This document shows positions 24,142 to 34,160 of a stretch of 64,000 nt of DNA, piece by piece. The notes beneath the pieces are model-generated. The model did no database searches. It was not told the origin of the DNA and saw only the letters and a program-made list of their open reading frames with translations. The position numbers were made by a program, and so were the translations under genes. The DNA lies in assembly GCF_041504345.1 (NCBI RefSeq), contig NZ_CP167894.1, positions 2,108,001 through 2,172,000 of the forward strand, read 5' to 3'. Within the stretch, counting starts at the first letter, position 1. Every line of letters starts with the position of its first letter. Source of the stretch: Vibrio sp. BS-M-Sm-2. Lineage in GTDB: Bacteria; Pseudomonadota; Gammaproteobacteria; Enterobacterales; Vibrionaceae.

Positions 24142-24154
24142 TGAAACGATTTTT
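24142..24154 (-). repeat. Right inverted repeat of the island
   Basis: TGAAACGATTTTT, the exact complement of 4453-4465. The sequence outside it leads to the promoter region of the lipoprotein gene. Confidence 0.5.
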
Positions 24155-24273
24155 AGTTGCTACATGCTTTAGTATGATAGTTATTGCCCGTATAGCAATG
24201 GATTTACTCACTCACTCGGTGAATGAAACGAATTTTACTGTATGTACTGAAAGATTCAGTGAAATAATCTAAA

Positions 24274-24314
24274 CTGTACCGAGGTAGTCGTATTCCACCT
24301 CGGTACAGGTTTTT
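24274..24314 (+). promoter_or_regulatory. Terminator-like hairpin touching the lipoprotein start codon
   Basis: CTGTACCGAGGT (24274-24285) and ACCTCGGTACAG (24297-24308) form a perfect 12-bp stem with an 11-nt loop. G and five T follow, and the ATG comes directly after the T run. Placed here it would terminate transcription or hide the start, so it could act as an attenuator. It may also be the original hupA-side terminator. No ribosome site fits between hairpin and ATG. Confidence 0.65.
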
Positions 24315-25013
24315 ATGAAAAAAGCATTTCTTCTCGTTTCACTATTATCTACATTTCTTATTGGCTGTTCTTCAACAAGCCCTCGCAAAAACCTAGAGCA
24401 ATTTGAAACTCACACCGGCGGCCAAGTCATGGGCGACGCGACAAGTTTCTACTGGGTTACAAACAAGCTAACACAACCTCATACTTCAGCTGACTACGTC
24501 ACTGTCGGCGATTACGGCTGGTATCAAACTGACTATGCTTGGTCAGAAGGCGTGCTTCGTGAATTTATTCGTGAAGGCGAGCAGCGTAATTCTTCGAATG
24601 AGCTTGTTCCTTATCGTGTCCATGTGCGTTTCAATAAGTCAGGCGAAGCTGTGTATCAACAGTATCGTATCGACAGCAAAATTTTACCTATCCAAGCTAA
24701 GCAACTTGAAAACTATCAGAAAGAAGCTAAATCGGTTCTAGAAACTACGATGAAGCAGGATGACGAAGGGCTCAGACTGGTTCAAGGGTATTGGAATGGC
24801 AGCTCTTTTGAAACGTGCGCTGGTGGTGAGTTTGATCGCTTTGAATTTAACCAGACCTTACCAAGCTTCGTGATCAACCGACTAGCAGCTGTGGAAAGTT
24901 ATGCAGCGTTTCTTGGCAGTGATTCACTGGGTAAGATGAGTGTGGAAGAGTTGCTGATGCTAGCTGAAGACAGCCATGATTGTGTCGTTAGGCCATCATT
25001 GTTGAAAGAATAG
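24315..25013 (+). CDS. yjaH: DUF1481-type lipoprotein (YjaH family)
   Basis: 232 residues. A lipoprotein signal is clear: a Lys-rich start, hydrophobic core LVSLLSTFLIG and lipobox IGCSS with Cys about residue 18. The mature part is polar and ordinary, including GDYGWYQTDYAWSEGVLREF. The family is conserved next to hupA in gammaproteobacteria, which supports insertion of the island between them. Likely anchored in the outer membrane; function unknown. The ATG abuts a strong hairpin (24274-24314) without a normal ribosome site, an odd arrangement. Confidence 0.85.
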   Translation: MKKAFLLVSLLSTFLIGCSSTSPRKNLEQFETHTGGQVMGDATSFYWVTNKLTQPHTSADYVTVGDYGWYQTDYAWSEGVLREFIREGEQRNSSNELVPYRVHVRFNKSGEAVYQQYRIDSKILPIQAKQLENYQKEAKSVLETTMKQDDEGLRLVQGYWNGSSFETCAGGEFDRFEFNQTLPSFVINRLAAVESYAAFLGSDSLGKMSVEELLMLAEDSHDCVVRPSLLKE

Positions 25014-25107
25014 CGATCAATTTAAGGGTTGAGAGTGTTTAGCCTACTGTAGGCCAAATGCTGATTTGTCTGTACAGGTACAGATTCTTAGTAAAGATTG
25101 AGTAATA

Positions 25108-25135
25108 AAAAAGGCGCCTATTGAGGTGCCTTTTG
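25108..25135. terminator. Terminator between yjaH and purD
   Basis: AAAAGGCGCCT-ATTG-AGGTGCCTTTT stem with one G-T pair. Suits the two convergent genes. Confidence 0.8.
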
Positions 25136-25183
25136 CTGTTATTCGCTTACTGTTATTGGAAAGTAAGCGAGTAACAAGATTGA

Positions 25184-26473
25184 TTACTGCTCTTGCTCGC
25201 GCGCAATCGCACGGTAACCAATGTCATTGCGGTGGAACATACCATTCCAGCTAACTTGCTTAGTCAACGCGTAAGCGCGCTCTTGAGCTTCAGAAACCGT
25301 GTTACCCAGTGCCGTTGCACAAAGTACACGACCACCGTTTGTCACCACATCGCCAGCTTCGTTATTTGTCGTACCCGCGTGGAAAACTTTTTGGCCTTCA
25401 ACTTCACTTGTTGGTAGTGAAATAACGTCACCTTTTGCGTAGTCAGCAGGGTAACCGCCAGCCGCAAGAACAACACCGATAGAAGCGCGTGGATCCCACT
25501 TTGACTCTGCTTCGTCTAGTTTCTCGTCGATCGCCATTAGGCAAAGCTCAACAAGGTCTGACTCCATACGCATCATGATAGGTTGCGTTTCTGGATCGCC
25601 GAAGCGGCAGTTGTATTCGATAACTTTAGGTGTGCCGTCAGCATCGATCATTAGGCCAGCGTAAAGGAAACCGGTGTAAGGTGCGCCTTCGGCATCCATA
25701 CCACGTACCGTTGGGTAGATAACTTCCTCAAGGATACGGTTGTGGATTTCAGGCGTCACAACTGGAGCAGGAGAGTAAGCACCCATGCCGCCAGTATTAG
25801 GACCAGTGTCTTCGTCGCCAACACGTTTGTGATCTTGGCTGGTGGCCATAGGAAGCACGCTAGAACCGTCAACCATTACGATGAAACTTGCTTCTTCGCC
25901 TTCAAGGAACTCTTCGATAACCACGCGGTTGCCAGCTTCGCCAAATACGTTGCCTGCTAGCATGTCTTTGATTGCGTCTTCAGCCTCTTCAAGCGTCATC
26001 GCAACGATAACGCCTTTACCTGCCGCAAGACCGTCTGCTTTTACTACGATTGGAGCGCCTTGCTCACGGACGTAAGCGATAGCTGGCTCAATCTCAGTGA
26101 AGTTTGCGTAGTAACCCGTTGGGATGTCATGACGAGCTAGGAAGTCTTTAGTGAATGCTTTCGAACCTTCAAGCTGTGCTGCTGCTTGAGTTGGACCAAA
26201 GATTGGCAGACCCACTTCGCGGAATGCATCAACCACGCCAATTACTAATGGTGCTTCCGGGCCAACGATGGTCAGTTCGATTTTTTTCTCTTGAGCAAAC
26301 GCGACTAAACCAGCGATGTCTTCAACGCCGATGTTTACGTTCTCAAGTTTCGGCTCAAGTGCAGTACCAGCGTTACCTGGAGCGATGAATACCGTTTCAA
26401 CATTTGGGTTTTGTGCCGCTTTCCAACCAAGTGCGTGCTCACGACCGCCAGCACCAATAATAAGAACTCGCAT
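25184..26473 (-). CDS. purD: Phosphoribosylamine-glycine ligase
   Basis: GAR synthetase: ATP-dependent joining of glycine to 5-phosphoribosylamine in purine synthesis, cytosolic, 429 residues as usual. The N-terminal GAGGREHALGWK motif, the ATP-grasp core (VVKADGLAAGKGVIVA; EEFLEGEEASFIVMVDG) and EYNCRFGDPETQP are intact. It follows purH in the same direction, the standard purHD operon, with a hairpin in the 92-bp gap. Confidence 0.97.
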   Translation of the reverse strand: MRVLIIGAGGREHALGWKAAQNPNVETVFIAPGNAGTALEPKLENVNIGVEDIAGLVAFAQEKKIELTIVGPEAPLVIGVVDAFREVGLPIFGPTQAAAQLEGSKAFTKDFLARHDIPTGYYANFTEIEPAIAYVREQGAPIVVKADGLAAGKGVIVAMTLEEAEDAIKDMLAGNVFGEAGNRVVIEEFLEGEEASFIVMVDGSSVLPMATSQDHKRVGDEDTGPNTGGMGAYSPAPVVTPEIHNRILEEVIYPTVRGMDAEGAPYTGFLYAGLMIDADGTPKVIEYNCRFGDPETQPIMMRMESDLVELCLMAIDEKLDEAESKWDPRASIGVVLAAGGYPADYAKGDVISLPTSEVEGQKVFHAGTTNNEAGDVVTNGGRVLCATALGNTVSEAQERAYALTKQVSWNGMFHRNDIGYRAIAREQEQ

Positions 26474-26499
26474 TGTAAAATCCTTAACTTAAATTGCTT

Positions 26500-26524
26500 A
26501 AGCCTCGAAGGTCATTCGAGGCTT
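26500..26524 (-). other. Hairpin in the purH-purD gap
   Basis: AAGCCTCGAA-GGTCA-TTCGAGGCTT perfect 10-bp stem, without a long U run on the transcribed strand. It may be a partial terminator, mRNA processing site or stability element lowering purD relative to purH. Confidence 0.55.
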
Positions 26525-26565
26525 TGAACTGTTTCTAGAACTTAGAACTAGAAACCAAGTGATTT

Positions 26566-28158
26566 TTAATGATTAAAGTGACGCATGCCTGTAAAGATCA
26601 TCGCCATGCCGTGTTCGTCTGCTGCTGCGATGACTTCGTCATCACGCATAGAGCCGCCCGGTTGGATAACACACTTGATGCCAGCTTCTGCTGCCGCGTC
26701 GATACCGTCACGGAATGGGAAGAATGCATCTGATGCCATCACACAACCTTCAACCTGTAGACCTTCGTCTGCCGCTTTGATGCCTGCGATTTTCGCAGAG
26801 TAAACGCGGCTCATTTGGCCTGCGCCTACACCAATCGTCATATCGCCTTTCGAGTAAACGATAGCGTTAGATTTCACGTACTTCGCTACTTTCCAGCAGA
26901 ATAGCGCGTCTTTTAGCTCTTCAGCTGTAGGTTGGCGCTTAGACACTACTTTAAGGTCGTCTTCAGATACCATGCCTTGGTCGCGGTCTTGAACTAGCAA
27001 ACCACCGTTAACGCGTTTCACGTCAAAGCCAGTTGTCTTAGTTGTCCATTCGCCACACTCAAGTAGGCGAAGGTTTTTCTTAGCCGCTACGATTTCTACT
27101 GCTTCAGCAGAAACAGAAGGTGCAATAATTACTTCAACGAATTGACGTTCAGTAATAGCCGTTGCTGTTGCTGCGTCTAGTTCACGGTTGAAAGCGATGA
27201 TGCCGCCAAATGCAGACGTTGGGTCTGTTTTGAATGCACGGTCGTAAGCTTCTAGGATGTCTTCACCTAGTGCTACACCACATGGGTTGGCGTGCTTAAC
27301 AATCACACATGCTGGCTGGTCGAACTCTTTCACACACTCAAGTGCTGCGTCAGTGTCCGCGATGTTGTTGTAAGAAAGCGCTTTACCTTGAATTTGGCGA
27401 GCAGTAGAAACTGATGCTTCTTCAGGGTTTGCTTCAACATAGAATGCTGCTGCTTGGTGGCTGTTTTCACCGTAGCGCATGTCTTGTTTCTTCTCGAACT
27501 GTTGGTTGAACGTGCGAGGGAATTTGCTTTCTTCGTCACCTTCCTTGTTCTCACCGTAAGATGGAACCATAGTGCCGAAGTAGTTTGCGATCATGCCGTC
27601 GTAAGAAGCGGTGTGCTCGAATGCTGCGATAGCGAGGTCGAAGCGAGTCTCTAGTGTTAGAGATTTCTCGTTCGCGTCCATTTCAGCGACAACGCGCTCG
27701 TAGTCGTGTGCGTTAACAACAATAGTGACGTCTTTGTGGTTTTTCGCTGCAGAGCGAACCATTGTTGGACCGCCGATGTCGATGTTCTCAACAGCGTCAG
27801 CAAGAGTACAACCTTCTTTAGCAACGGTTTCTGCGAATGGGTATAGGTTTACAACAACCATATCGATAGGGTTGATACCGTGAGTTTCCATCACGTCATC
27901 ATCTTGACCACGACGGCCTAGAACACCACCATGAACTTTTGGGTGCAGAGTCTTAACACGGCCATCCATCATTTCTGGGAAACCAGTGTAGTCAGATACT
28001 TCTGTAACAGAGATGCCTTTTTCAGCAAGCAGGCGAGCAGTGCCACCAGTAGATAGGATATCTACACCACGGTTAGCAAGAGCTTGTGCAAATTCAACGA
28101 TACCAGTTTTGTCTGATACGCTGATTAGAGCGCGGCGAATTGGACGAGCGTTATTCAT
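26566..28158 (-). CDS. purH: Bifunctional AICAR transformylase/IMP cyclohydrolase
   Basis: Last two steps of IMP synthesis, cytosolic, 530 residues, full length. The N-terminal cyclohydrolase domain starts [20 protein letters not shown] and has [19 protein letters not shown]. The transformylase domain carries the [18 protein letters not shown] motif with catalytic Lys-His. First gene of purHD; a PurR-like operator lies upstream. Confidence 0.98.
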   Translation of the reverse strand: MNNARPIRRALISVSDKTGIVEFAQALANRGVDILSTGGTARLLAEKGISVTEVSDYTGFPEMMDGRVKTLHPKVHGGVLGRRGQDDDVMETHGINPIDMVVVNLYPFAETVAKEGCTLADAVENIDIGGPTMVRSAAKNHKDVTIVVNAHDYERVVAEMDANEKSLTLETRFDLAIAAFEHTASYDGMIANYFGTMVPSYGENKEGDEESKFPRTFNQQFEKKQDMRYGENSHQAAAFYVEANPEEASVSTARQIQGKALSYNNIADTDAALECVKEFDQPACVIVKHANPCGVALGEDILEAYDRAFKTDPTSAFGGIIAFNRELDAATATAITERQFVEVIIAPSVSAEAVEIVAAKKNLRLLECGEWTTKTTGFDVKRVNGGLLVQDRDQGMVSEDDLKVVSKRQPTAEELKDALFCWKVAKYVKSNAIVYSKGDMTIGVGAGQMSRVYSAKIAGIKAADEGLQVEGCVMASDAFFPFRDGIDAAAEAGIKCVIQPGGSMRDDEVIAAADEHGMAMIFTGMRHFNH

Positions 28159-28483
28159 GCTTCCATCTTCCTCAAATTCATGGGGTTAAAATAAAGATAT
28201 TTGCCAAAAAAGAACTTGTTTCTATCTTCTTAGCGTGGATTATCTTAGATACCAGTAAGAGATAAAATATTGGCCAGTTTTGGTAAAGACCTTTTGGGTT
28301 AGTCTTATGATTAAGCTATAAGATAACCAACTCCAAATTTGATGGCGCAGATTCTAACTAATTTATTACAAAAAAGCTCGCGCAATCGTTTGGTATCTCA
28401 AAATTAATTATGAAAAGTGCCATTTCAGCCTGAAAAGTAACGATAAGGTTAATTGTGGAATGGACGAAACAGTAGGAAAAAAC
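28159..28483. other. Divergent purH / zntR promoter region
   Basis: 325 bp between divergent genes. It contains the PurR-like site at 28380-28395 and AGGA ahead of the zntR start. Apart from these no element is obvious. Confidence 0.55.
28380..28395 (-). promoter_or_regulatory. Candidate PurR operator upstream of purH
   Basis: GCGCAATCGTTTGGTA matches the PurR palindrome ACGCAAACGTTTGCGT at 11 of 16 positions, including the central CGTTTG half. Position about 220 bp upstream of purH is rather far, so its target is likely but not certain. Confidence 0.5.
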
Positions 28484-28924
28484 ATGTTTCAGATCGGTGA
28501 ATTAGCGAAACGATGCGGTGTGACAGCCGATACCTTGCGATTTTATGAGAAGAATAACCTGATCGCGCCAGCCAGTCGCAGTGAGTCGGGTTATCGTCTG
28601 TATGATGAAAATAACCAGAAACAGGTGACGTTTATTCTTAAATCTAAAGCGTTGGGGCTGAGTTTGGACGAGATTAAAGAATTGCTTGAGATTCGCCTCG
28701 AGGCCACACAGCACAGTTGCGCTGAAGTGAAGTCGATTACCTCAGCAAAGCTAGAGATGATTGATGAGAAGATTACCGAATTAACTAAGATTCGCACCGC
28801 ACTTAAAAAGATTAATGATGCGTGTTGTGGCCATGTAGATGACGATGCAAGCCATTGTTCGATTCTGGCAGCTTTGGATTCTGCAAACGTCGACAAAGGG
28901 CGCTGTTGTCGCACTGGGGAGTAG
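28484..28924 (+). CDS. zntR: Zn(II)-responsive MerR-type regulator
   Basis: Activates zinc export genes when bound to Zn2+. 146 residues from the ATG at 28484, chosen for its AGGA site and for aligning with the E. coli start (FQIGELAKRCGVTADTLRFY); an ATG at 28460 would add eight residues. Winged-helix MerR DNA-binding domain, then a dimerisation helix. Metal-ligand cysteines are seen at HSCAEVK, NDACCGH and SHCSIL, in the ZntR pattern. An extra Cys pair at the C-terminus (GRCCRTGE) recalls E. coli ZntR. No ZntA gene lies in the window. Confidence 0.9.
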   Translation: MFQIGELAKRCGVTADTLRFYEKNNLIAPASRSESGYRLYDENNQKQVTFILKSKALGLSLDEIKELLEIRLEATQHSCAEVKSITSAKLEMIDEKITELTKIRTALKKINDACCGHVDDDASHCSILAALDSANVDKGRCCRTGE

Positions 28925-28951
28925 TCAGCCACCGAGCAGGGCTATACAAGC

Positions 28952-28990
28952 CAAAAAAAAGCCAAACTCAAAAATGAGTTTGGCTTTCAA
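28952..28990. terminator. Terminator between zntR and fis
   Basis: AAAGCCAAACTCA-AAAA-TGAGTTTGGCTTT perfect 13-bp stem, A and T runs outside; serves both convergent genes. Confidence 0.9.
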
Positions 28991-29013
28991 TTCAATAAAT
29001 TACGAAAGAATGA

Positions 29014-29310
29014 TTAGTTCATACCGTATTTTTTAAGTTTCTTGCGAAGAGTACCGCGGTTAATACCCATCATGGTTGCTGCGCGAGTTTGGTTACCGCG
29101 AGTGTACTGCATGATAGTGTCTAGTAGTGGCTGTTCAACTTCAGCTAATACTAATTCGTATAACTCGCTGACTTCTTGACCGTTTAATTGAGCAAGGTAA
29201 TTTTTCAATGATGCTTTAACTGAGTCACGTAGTGGCTTCTGCGTGATTTGGTCTTGTGATGTAACTGTAGTTACTGTCAATGCTTCTGAAGTCAGATTTT
29301 GTTCGAACAT
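29014..29310 (-). CDS. fis: DNA-binding protein Fis
   Basis: Nucleoid-associated, growth-phase-regulated protein, 98 residues, the exact family length. The C-terminal helix-turn-helix [28 protein letters not shown] is unchanged from enteric Fis. Downstream of dusB by 23 bp, as in E. coli, so dusB-fis is one operon. Confidence 0.98.
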   Translation of the reverse strand: MFEQNLTSEALTVTTVTSQDQITQKPLRDSVKASLKNYLAQLNGQEVSELYELVLAEVEQPLLDTIMQYTRGNQTRAATMMGINRGTLRKKLKKYGMN

Positions 29311-29333
29311 ATTCGGTCTAGCTCTTCTCGTAA

Positions 29334-30311
29334 TTATGGTGCAACGTTATCAAAAAAACCTTCTAGCGCTTCAAGCTGCAGATCACCTGCTTCGAATGCG
29401 TTGAAGGTACGGCGAAACTCACTCGCTTGTTCATGCTCTTTTAGATACCAACCCACATGCTTACGAGCGATGCGAGGGCCTAAAAACTCTCCATAAAATT
29501 CATGTAGAGCGTGCACATGACCAAGCATGATGTCTTTCACTTCCGAAATCGGGAGTGGGTCCATCGTGGTGCCGTTTTCCAAATAGTGTAGGATTTCGTT
29601 AAAAATCCAAGGACGTCCTTGGGCAGGTCGACCTATCATTAAAGCATCAGCGCCGGTGTACTCCAGCACAAACTTCGCTTTTTCCGGACTATCGATATCA
29701 CCGTTAGCGATAACCGGAATAGATACTGCTTGTTTCGCTGCTTTAATGTGTTTGTATTCTGCCTCACCTTTGTACATACAAGCGCGAGTTCTCCCGTGAA
29801 GGGCAAGTGCCTGTATGCCGCAGTCTTCGGCTATTTTCGCGATTTGGACACAGTTTCTATTGTCTGTATCCCAGCCTGTGCGCGTTTTCAACGTTACTGG
29901 AACGTCGACAGCATTTACCACCGCTTTCAGAATGTCTTCAATGAGTTCTGGATGCTGCAGTAGGGCTGAGCCCGCAAGCTTCTTATTCACTTTTTTGGCT
30001 GGACAACCCATGTTGATATCGATGATTTGCGCACCGTTATCGACATTAAATTGAGCAGCCTCGGCCATAAGCTGTGGATCTGCACCAGCGATTTGTACTG
30101 AACGAATGCCCGATTCGCCTTCATGTACCATACGCTGCTGAGACTTTGACGTTTTCCAAACCTTCGGATTGGAGGACATCATTTCACTGACTGCCATCCC
30201 CGCACCGTAGCGAAGACACAACTCACGGAATGGTCTATCCGTTACGCCAGCCATAGGAGCGACGATTAGATTGTTCTTAAGTTGATAATTTCCGATTTTC
30301 AAAAATGTCAT
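29334..30311 (-). CDS. dusB: tRNA-dihydrouridine synthase B
   Basis: FMN-dependent reductase that makes dihydrouridine in tRNA. 325 residues from the ATG at 30309-30311; a GTG one codon earlier is also open. Begins [22 protein letters not shown], with the active-site Cys in [14 protein letters not shown] and FMN-phosphate motif [10 protein letters not shown]. Upstream member of dusB-fis. Confidence 0.96.
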   Translation of the reverse strand: MTFLKIGNYQLKNNLIVAPMAGVTDRPFRELCLRYGAGMAVSEMMSSNPKVWKTSKSQQRMVHEGESGIRSVQIAGADPQLMAEAAQFNVDNGAQIIDINMGCPAKKVNKKLAGSALLQHPELIEDILKAVVNAVDVPVTLKTRTGWDTDNRNCVQIAKIAEDCGIQALALHGRTRACMYKGEAEYKHIKAAKQAVSIPVIANGDIDSPEKAKFVLEYTGADALMIGRPAQGRPWIFNEILHYLENGTTMDPLPISEVKDIMLGHVHALHEFYGEFLGPRIARKHVGWYLKEHEQASEFRRTFNAFEAGDLQLEALEGFFDNVAP

Positions 30312-30442
30312 CACAGTTCTGTACCAGCAAGGGCGCGCATTTTACGCATTTTTTCGCTGCGTGAAAAGACTAATATTTGAGCATTTACAAATTGTTTTTG
30401 TAATTTGTTTAAATTTCAGTCAATTAGCGCCCAAAGTCTTGT

Positions 30443-31330
30443 CTAGCCTTGCTTGCGACCTGAGATTCGACACCATTCTTGTTGCTCAATGATCGGATCA
30501 ATGTGAAGCTCATCACGATAATAAGTCGCAACATCTTCTGCTTGTGTATCTAAAACACCCGACATCGCAAGCACACCATTTGGCTTAACTAGGCCTTTGA
30601 TGATGCCAGAAAGGTCGCGTAATGGACCGGCAAGAATGTTGGCAACAACCACGTCAGCTAGCAAACCTTCCGGTTGATCTTGTGGCAAGAACACCTCTAG
30701 TTGCTCAGCAACGCCATTGCGTTGTGCGTTGTCTTTTGATGCAAGCAGAGCTTGAGGATCAATATCGATCCCGATAACTTTTGCCGCGCCTAGTTTGATC
30801 GCAGCGATCGCTAGGATGCCTGAGCCACAACCGAAGTCGATCACGGTTTTGCCGGTTAGGTCTAAGCCTTCAAGCCACTCAAGACACAATGCCGTTGTCG
30901 GGTGGGTACCTGTACCAAATGCAAGACCTGGGTCTAGCATTACGTTGACAGCGTCAGGTTCAGGGATATCGCGCCAGCTAGGGCAGATCCATAAACGCTC
31001 ACCAAACTTCATGGGGTGGAAGTTGTCCATCCATTCACGTTCCCAATCCTTGTCTTCAATTTGCTCTACTTTATGAGCAAAGTCTGCAGGGAACATGTTG
31101 CTTGCTTTAATCTGCGCTAGAACGACACTAGTATCAGTCTCAGCGTCGTAAAGCGCGAGAATGTCAGTATCACCCCAAAGGCGAGTTTCGCCCGGCAGAG
31201 GCTCAAATACAGGGGTATCTTGTGCATCCAGGAAAGTTACAGAAAGAGCACCAGTCTCTTCCATTAACATGTCGCCGATTTGTTCGGCATTTTCATTGGT
31301 AGCATTAAGCTTGATTTGAATCCAAGGCAT
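30443..31330 (-). CDS. prmA: Ribosomal protein L11 methyltransferase
   Basis: SAM-dependent trimethylation of L11, cytosolic, 295 residues. N-terminal L11-recognition domain [23 protein letters not shown]-binding motif [20 protein letters not shown] and the catalytic [10 protein letters not shown] segment are present. Same direction as accBC but separated by a terminator. Confidence 0.97.
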   Translation of the reverse strand: MPWIQIKLNATNENAEQIGDMLMEETGALSVTFLDAQDTPVFEPLPGETRLWGDTDILALYDAETDTSVVLAQIKASNMFPADFAHKVEQIEDKDWEREWMDNFHPMKFGERLWICPSWRDIPEPDAVNVMLDPGLAFGTGTHPTTALCLEWLEGLDLTGKTVIDFGCGSGILAIAAIKLGAAKVIGIDIDPQALLASKDNAQRNGVAEQLEVFLPQDQPEGLLADVVVANILAGPLRDLSGIIKGLVKPNGVLAMSGVLDTQAEDVATYYRDELHIDPIIEQQEWCRISGRKQG

Positions 31331-31453
31331 GGCTGCATCTTCTATATGAGAAAAATTGGATGGCGAGTCTAGCAGAAAATATGAGCAAATTCACCAAAAC
31401 CCCACGGAATATAATGGGGATTAAAGATTGATTTTTTCGGCGGCTCAAAAACA

Positions 31454-31479
31454 AAAATGCTCACCGAAGTGAGCATTTT
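31454..31479 (-). terminator. accC terminator
   Basis: AAAATGCTCAC-CGAA-GTGAGCATTTT perfect stem followed on the minus strand by a T run. Confidence 0.9.
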
Positions 31480-31500
31480 GACTGTTCTTAAACGAACGGG

Positions 31501-32844
31501 TTATGACAAACCAAGTTTCTTCTCAAGGTAGTGGATGTTTGCACCACCGTGTTGGAAGTTTTCGTCGTTCATAATAGACAATTGAAGCTCGGTATTAACG
31601 TTAATACCTTCAACAATCATTTCACCCAATGCGTTCTTCATACGAGCGATAGCAACATCACGGTTCTCACCGTAAGTGATCAGCTTACCAATCATTGAAT
31701 CGTAGTGTGGTGGCACTGTGTAACCCGTGTAGATGTGAGATTCCCAACGTACGCCCATGCCGCCCGGTGCGTGGAAACGTTCAATCTTACCTGGTGAAGG
31801 TAGGAAGCGAACTGGATCTTCAGCATTGATACGACATTCGATTGAGTGGCCGCGCAGCTTAATATCATCCTGAGTGAATGATAGAGGCTGACCAGCTGCA
31901 ATACGTAGCTGTTCTTTCACTAGGTCGATACCCGTTACCATTTCAGTAATCGTGTGTTCAACCTGGATACGAGTGTTCATTTCGATGAAGTAGAACTCAC
32001 CGTTTTCGTATAGGAATTCAAATGTACCTGCGCCGCGGTAACCGATCTCAATACATGCACGAGTACAGCGTTCACCGATGTACTTACGCATCTCTTCAGT
32101 GATACCTGGAGCTGGTGCTTCTTCCACAACTTTCTGGTGACGACGCTGCATTGAACAGTCACGCTCACCTAGGTGGATAGCATTGCCTTGACCATCTGCA
32201 AGCACTTGTACTTCAATGTGACGTGGGTTTTCTAGGAATTTCTCCATGTAAACCATGTCGTTGTTGAAACATGCTTTTGCTTCAGCGCGAGTCATCGCGA
32301 TAGCTTCTGTTAGTTCTGCTTCAGAACGAACAACACGCATACCACGACCGCCGCCGCCGCCAGATGCCTTGATGATAACTGGGAAGCCAATGCGCTTAGC
32401 GTGCGCTTTGTTTTTCGCTTCGTCATCGTCAAGAGGACCGTCAGAACCTGGTACACAAGGTACGCCAGCTTTCTTCATTGACGTGATAGCTGACACTTTG
32501 TCACCCATCATGCGAATGGTTTCAGCTTTAGGGCCAACAAAGATAAAGCCGCTGCGCTCTACCTGTTCTGCAAAGTCTGCATTTTCAGATAGGAAGCCAT
32601 AGCCAGGGTGGACAGCTACTGCACCTGTCACTTCAGCTGCGCTGATGATACGAGGGATGTTTAGGTAGCTATCGATACCACGAGCTGGACCGATACAAAT
32701 GGTTTCGTCTGCAAGCAGTACGTGCTTAAGATCACGGTCAGCAGTTGAGTGAACCGCTACCGTTTTAATGCCAAGCTCTTTACATGCACGCAGAATACGT
32801 AGTGCAATTTCACCACGGTTCGCGATTACTAATTTATCTAACAT
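31501..32844 (-). CDS. accC: Acetyl-CoA carboxylase, biotin carboxylase subunit
   Basis: Carboxylates biotin on AccB with ATP and bicarbonate, first step of fatty-acid synthesis. 447 residues. Start [23 protein letters not shown]-grasp glycine loop [14 protein letters not shown] and [17 protein letters not shown] are complete. 14 bp after accB in the aroQ-accB-accC operon. Confidence 0.98.
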   Translation of the reverse strand: MLDKLVIANRGEIALRILRACKELGIKTVAVHSTADRDLKHVLLADETICIGPARGIDSYLNIPRIISAAEVTGAVAVHPGYGFLSENADFAEQVERSGFIFVGPKAETIRMMGDKVSAITSMKKAGVPCVPGSDGPLDDDEAKNKAHAKRIGFPVIIKASGGGGGRGMRVVRSEAELTEAIAMTRAEAKACFNNDMVYMEKFLENPRHIEVQVLADGQGNAIHLGERDCSMQRRHQKVVEEAPAPGITEEMRKYIGERCTRACIEIGYRGAGTFEFLYENGEFYFIEMNTRIQVEHTITEMVTGIDLVKEQLRIAAGQPLSFTQDDIKLRGHSIECRINAEDPVRFLPSPGKIERFHAPGGMGVRWESHIYTGYTVPPHYDSMIGKLITYGENRDVAIARMKNALGEMIVEGINVNTELQLSIMNDENFQHGGANIHYLEKKLGLS

Positions 32845-32858
32845 ATGAGTGCTCTCTA

Positions 32859-33314
32859 TTATTCGATAATTACTAGAGCTTGGTCGAATTCTACTGGTTG
32901 ACCGTCTTCAACTAGGATAGCTGTTACAACACCAGATTTATCAGCTTCGATTTGGTTCATCATTTTCATTGCTTCAACGATACATAGAGTTTCGCCAGCA
33001 GTTACAGATTGACCAACTTTAACGAATGGTTTTGCGTCTGGGCTTGGAGCGCCGTAGAAAGTACCAACCATTGGAGAAAGAACTTGGTGACCAGCTGGAA
33101 CTGCAGGAGCCGTTGCTTCTGCTGCTACAGGTGCCGCCGCAGGAGCTGCTGCCGCTGCTACAGGTGCTGGAGCTGCTGCATATTGAACAGGTGCTACAGG
33201 TGCAGTGCTGTTACGACTGATTCGTACTGACTCTTCACCTTCAGAGATTTCTAGCTCAGAAATACCAGACTCTTCAACCAATTCGATTAGCTTTTTGATT
33301 TTGCGAATATCCAT
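32859..33314 (-). CDS. accB: Acetyl-CoA carboxylase, biotin carboxyl carrier protein
   Basis: Carries biotin between the carboxylase and transferase halves of ACC. 151 residues: an N-terminal helical part ([19 protein letters not shown]), a long Ala/Pro linker about 38-73, and the biotinyl domain with EAMKMMNQI, biotin on Lys117. The low-complexity linker DNA can look like ORFs on the other strand. Co-transcribed with accC. Confidence 0.98.
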   Translation of the reverse strand: MDIRKIKKLIELVEESGISELEISEGEESVRISRNSTAPVAPVQYAAAPAPVAAAAAPAAAPVAAEATAPAVPAGHQVLSPMVGTFYGAPSPDAKPFVKVGQSVTAGETLCIVEAMKMMNQIEADKSGVVTAILVEDGQPVEFDQALVIIE

Positions 33315-33388
33315 TGTTTCTTTCTCTTTATCTGTTAATTGAACTTACTCTTTGACTGAGTAGGTTAGTAATAGTTCGTTGTTTATGT

Positions 33389-33838
33389 TTACTTTGAGTT
33401 GAGCTTGCTGAGCGCAGCGGTCAAAGCAAATTGATAACCTTGGGCACCTAAGCCACAAATCACACCTTCTGCTTTATCAGATAGGTAAGAGTGGTGACGG
33501 AATGGTTCACGTGCGTGAACATTCGATAGGTGAACCTCAATAAAGGGGATTGCAACGCCAAGTAGTGCATCACGCAGTGCCACACTGGTATGTGTAAAGG
33601 CTGCTGGATTGATAATAATAAAATCAACATTTTGGTATGCACTATGGATAGCTTCAATCAGTTCATACTCACGATTTGACTGTAAGTGAGATAGCTCAAC
33701 ATCGTGTGCTTTCGCTTGCTCGGTCAGTGAGCTAATAATCTGGTCAAGTGTTTGAGAACCGTAGTGTGCAGGCTCTCTAAGGCCTAACAGGTTAAGGTTT
33801 GGGCCATTTAAAACTAGAATGCGAAACTTTGTAGACAT
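33389..33838 (-). CDS. aroQ: Type II 3-dehydroquinate dehydratase
   Basis: Third step of the shikimate path. 149 residues from the ATG at 33836-33838; an upstream in-frame extension is not family-like. Type II marks: [17 protein letters not shown] with catalytic Tyr about 26, [17 protein letters not shown] and PFIEVHLSN with His. First gene ahead of accBC, the common gammaproteobacterial order. Confidence 0.97.
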   Translation of the reverse strand: MSTKFRILVLNGPNLNLLGLREPAHYGSQTLDQIISSLTEQAKAHDVELSHLQSNREYELIEAIHSAYQNVDFIIINPAAFTHTSVALRDALLGVAIPFIEVHLSNVHAREPFRHHSYLSDKAEGVICGLGAQGYQFALTAALSKLNSK

Positions 33839-34160
33839 CGTGGGGCTATCTTCCTTTATCGTGTTTACGAACGTGAATGTTGCCATTTTATTGAAAATTT
33901 GCGGTTAATTTCCAGTGAGAAAAACCCAAATTTAAAAATTAGAACCAGATTATAGCTAATTCAGCGCAAATCGCAGCAATTTACTGGTCTAATCTCCTAT
34001 TGATACAGCGTGGAATTGTTACCAACTTAACAAAAAAGCGCCTTAGCCTTAATTTGGGGCTGGATATTTGAGATCAAGATCAGCCATAAAAAAACCGCCA
34101 CATAGGTGACGGTTTAGGTAAGGTCTGTTTTAAACAGTAATTCAGGGTGTGACCGGTTGC
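33839..34160. other. Intergenic region between acs and aroQ
   Basis: 322 bp holding the aroQ-accBC promoter and the acs terminator (34088-34115). No other feature is obvious. Confidence 0.5.
34088..34115 (-). terminator. acs terminator
   Basis: AAACCG...CGGTTT hairpin with a TTTTTT run on the transcribed strand. Confidence 0.75.

Larger units (their letters stand above)
4453..24154. mobile_element. Genomic island with Gamma-Mobile-Trio-like recombinase cassette
   Basis: About 19.7 kb between hupA and the yjaH-type lipoprotein gene. The limits are set by a 13-bp inverted repeat (AAAAATCGTTTCA at 4453-4465, its complement at 24142-24154). The left end carries four overlapping recombination genes read inward. 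The cargo is a putative ABC-ATPase/PRTase conflict module, a retron, a 2TM module, a DUF4209 gene and several decayed fragments. All this is foreign to the otherwise ordinary gene order. From memory, the gene series of three recombinase-like proteins, a small coiled-coil protein and a VPA1267-type gene matches islands described in V. parahaemolyticus as Gamma-Mobile-Trio elements. The exact ends are inferred, since no target-site duplication is visible. Confidence 0.75.

Noticed and set aside
33009..33230. Plus-strand ORFs rich in Cys/Arg or Leu opposite accB
   Set aside because: They are shadows of the Ala/Pro-rich linker codons of accB; composition is an artefact of GCT/GCA repeats.
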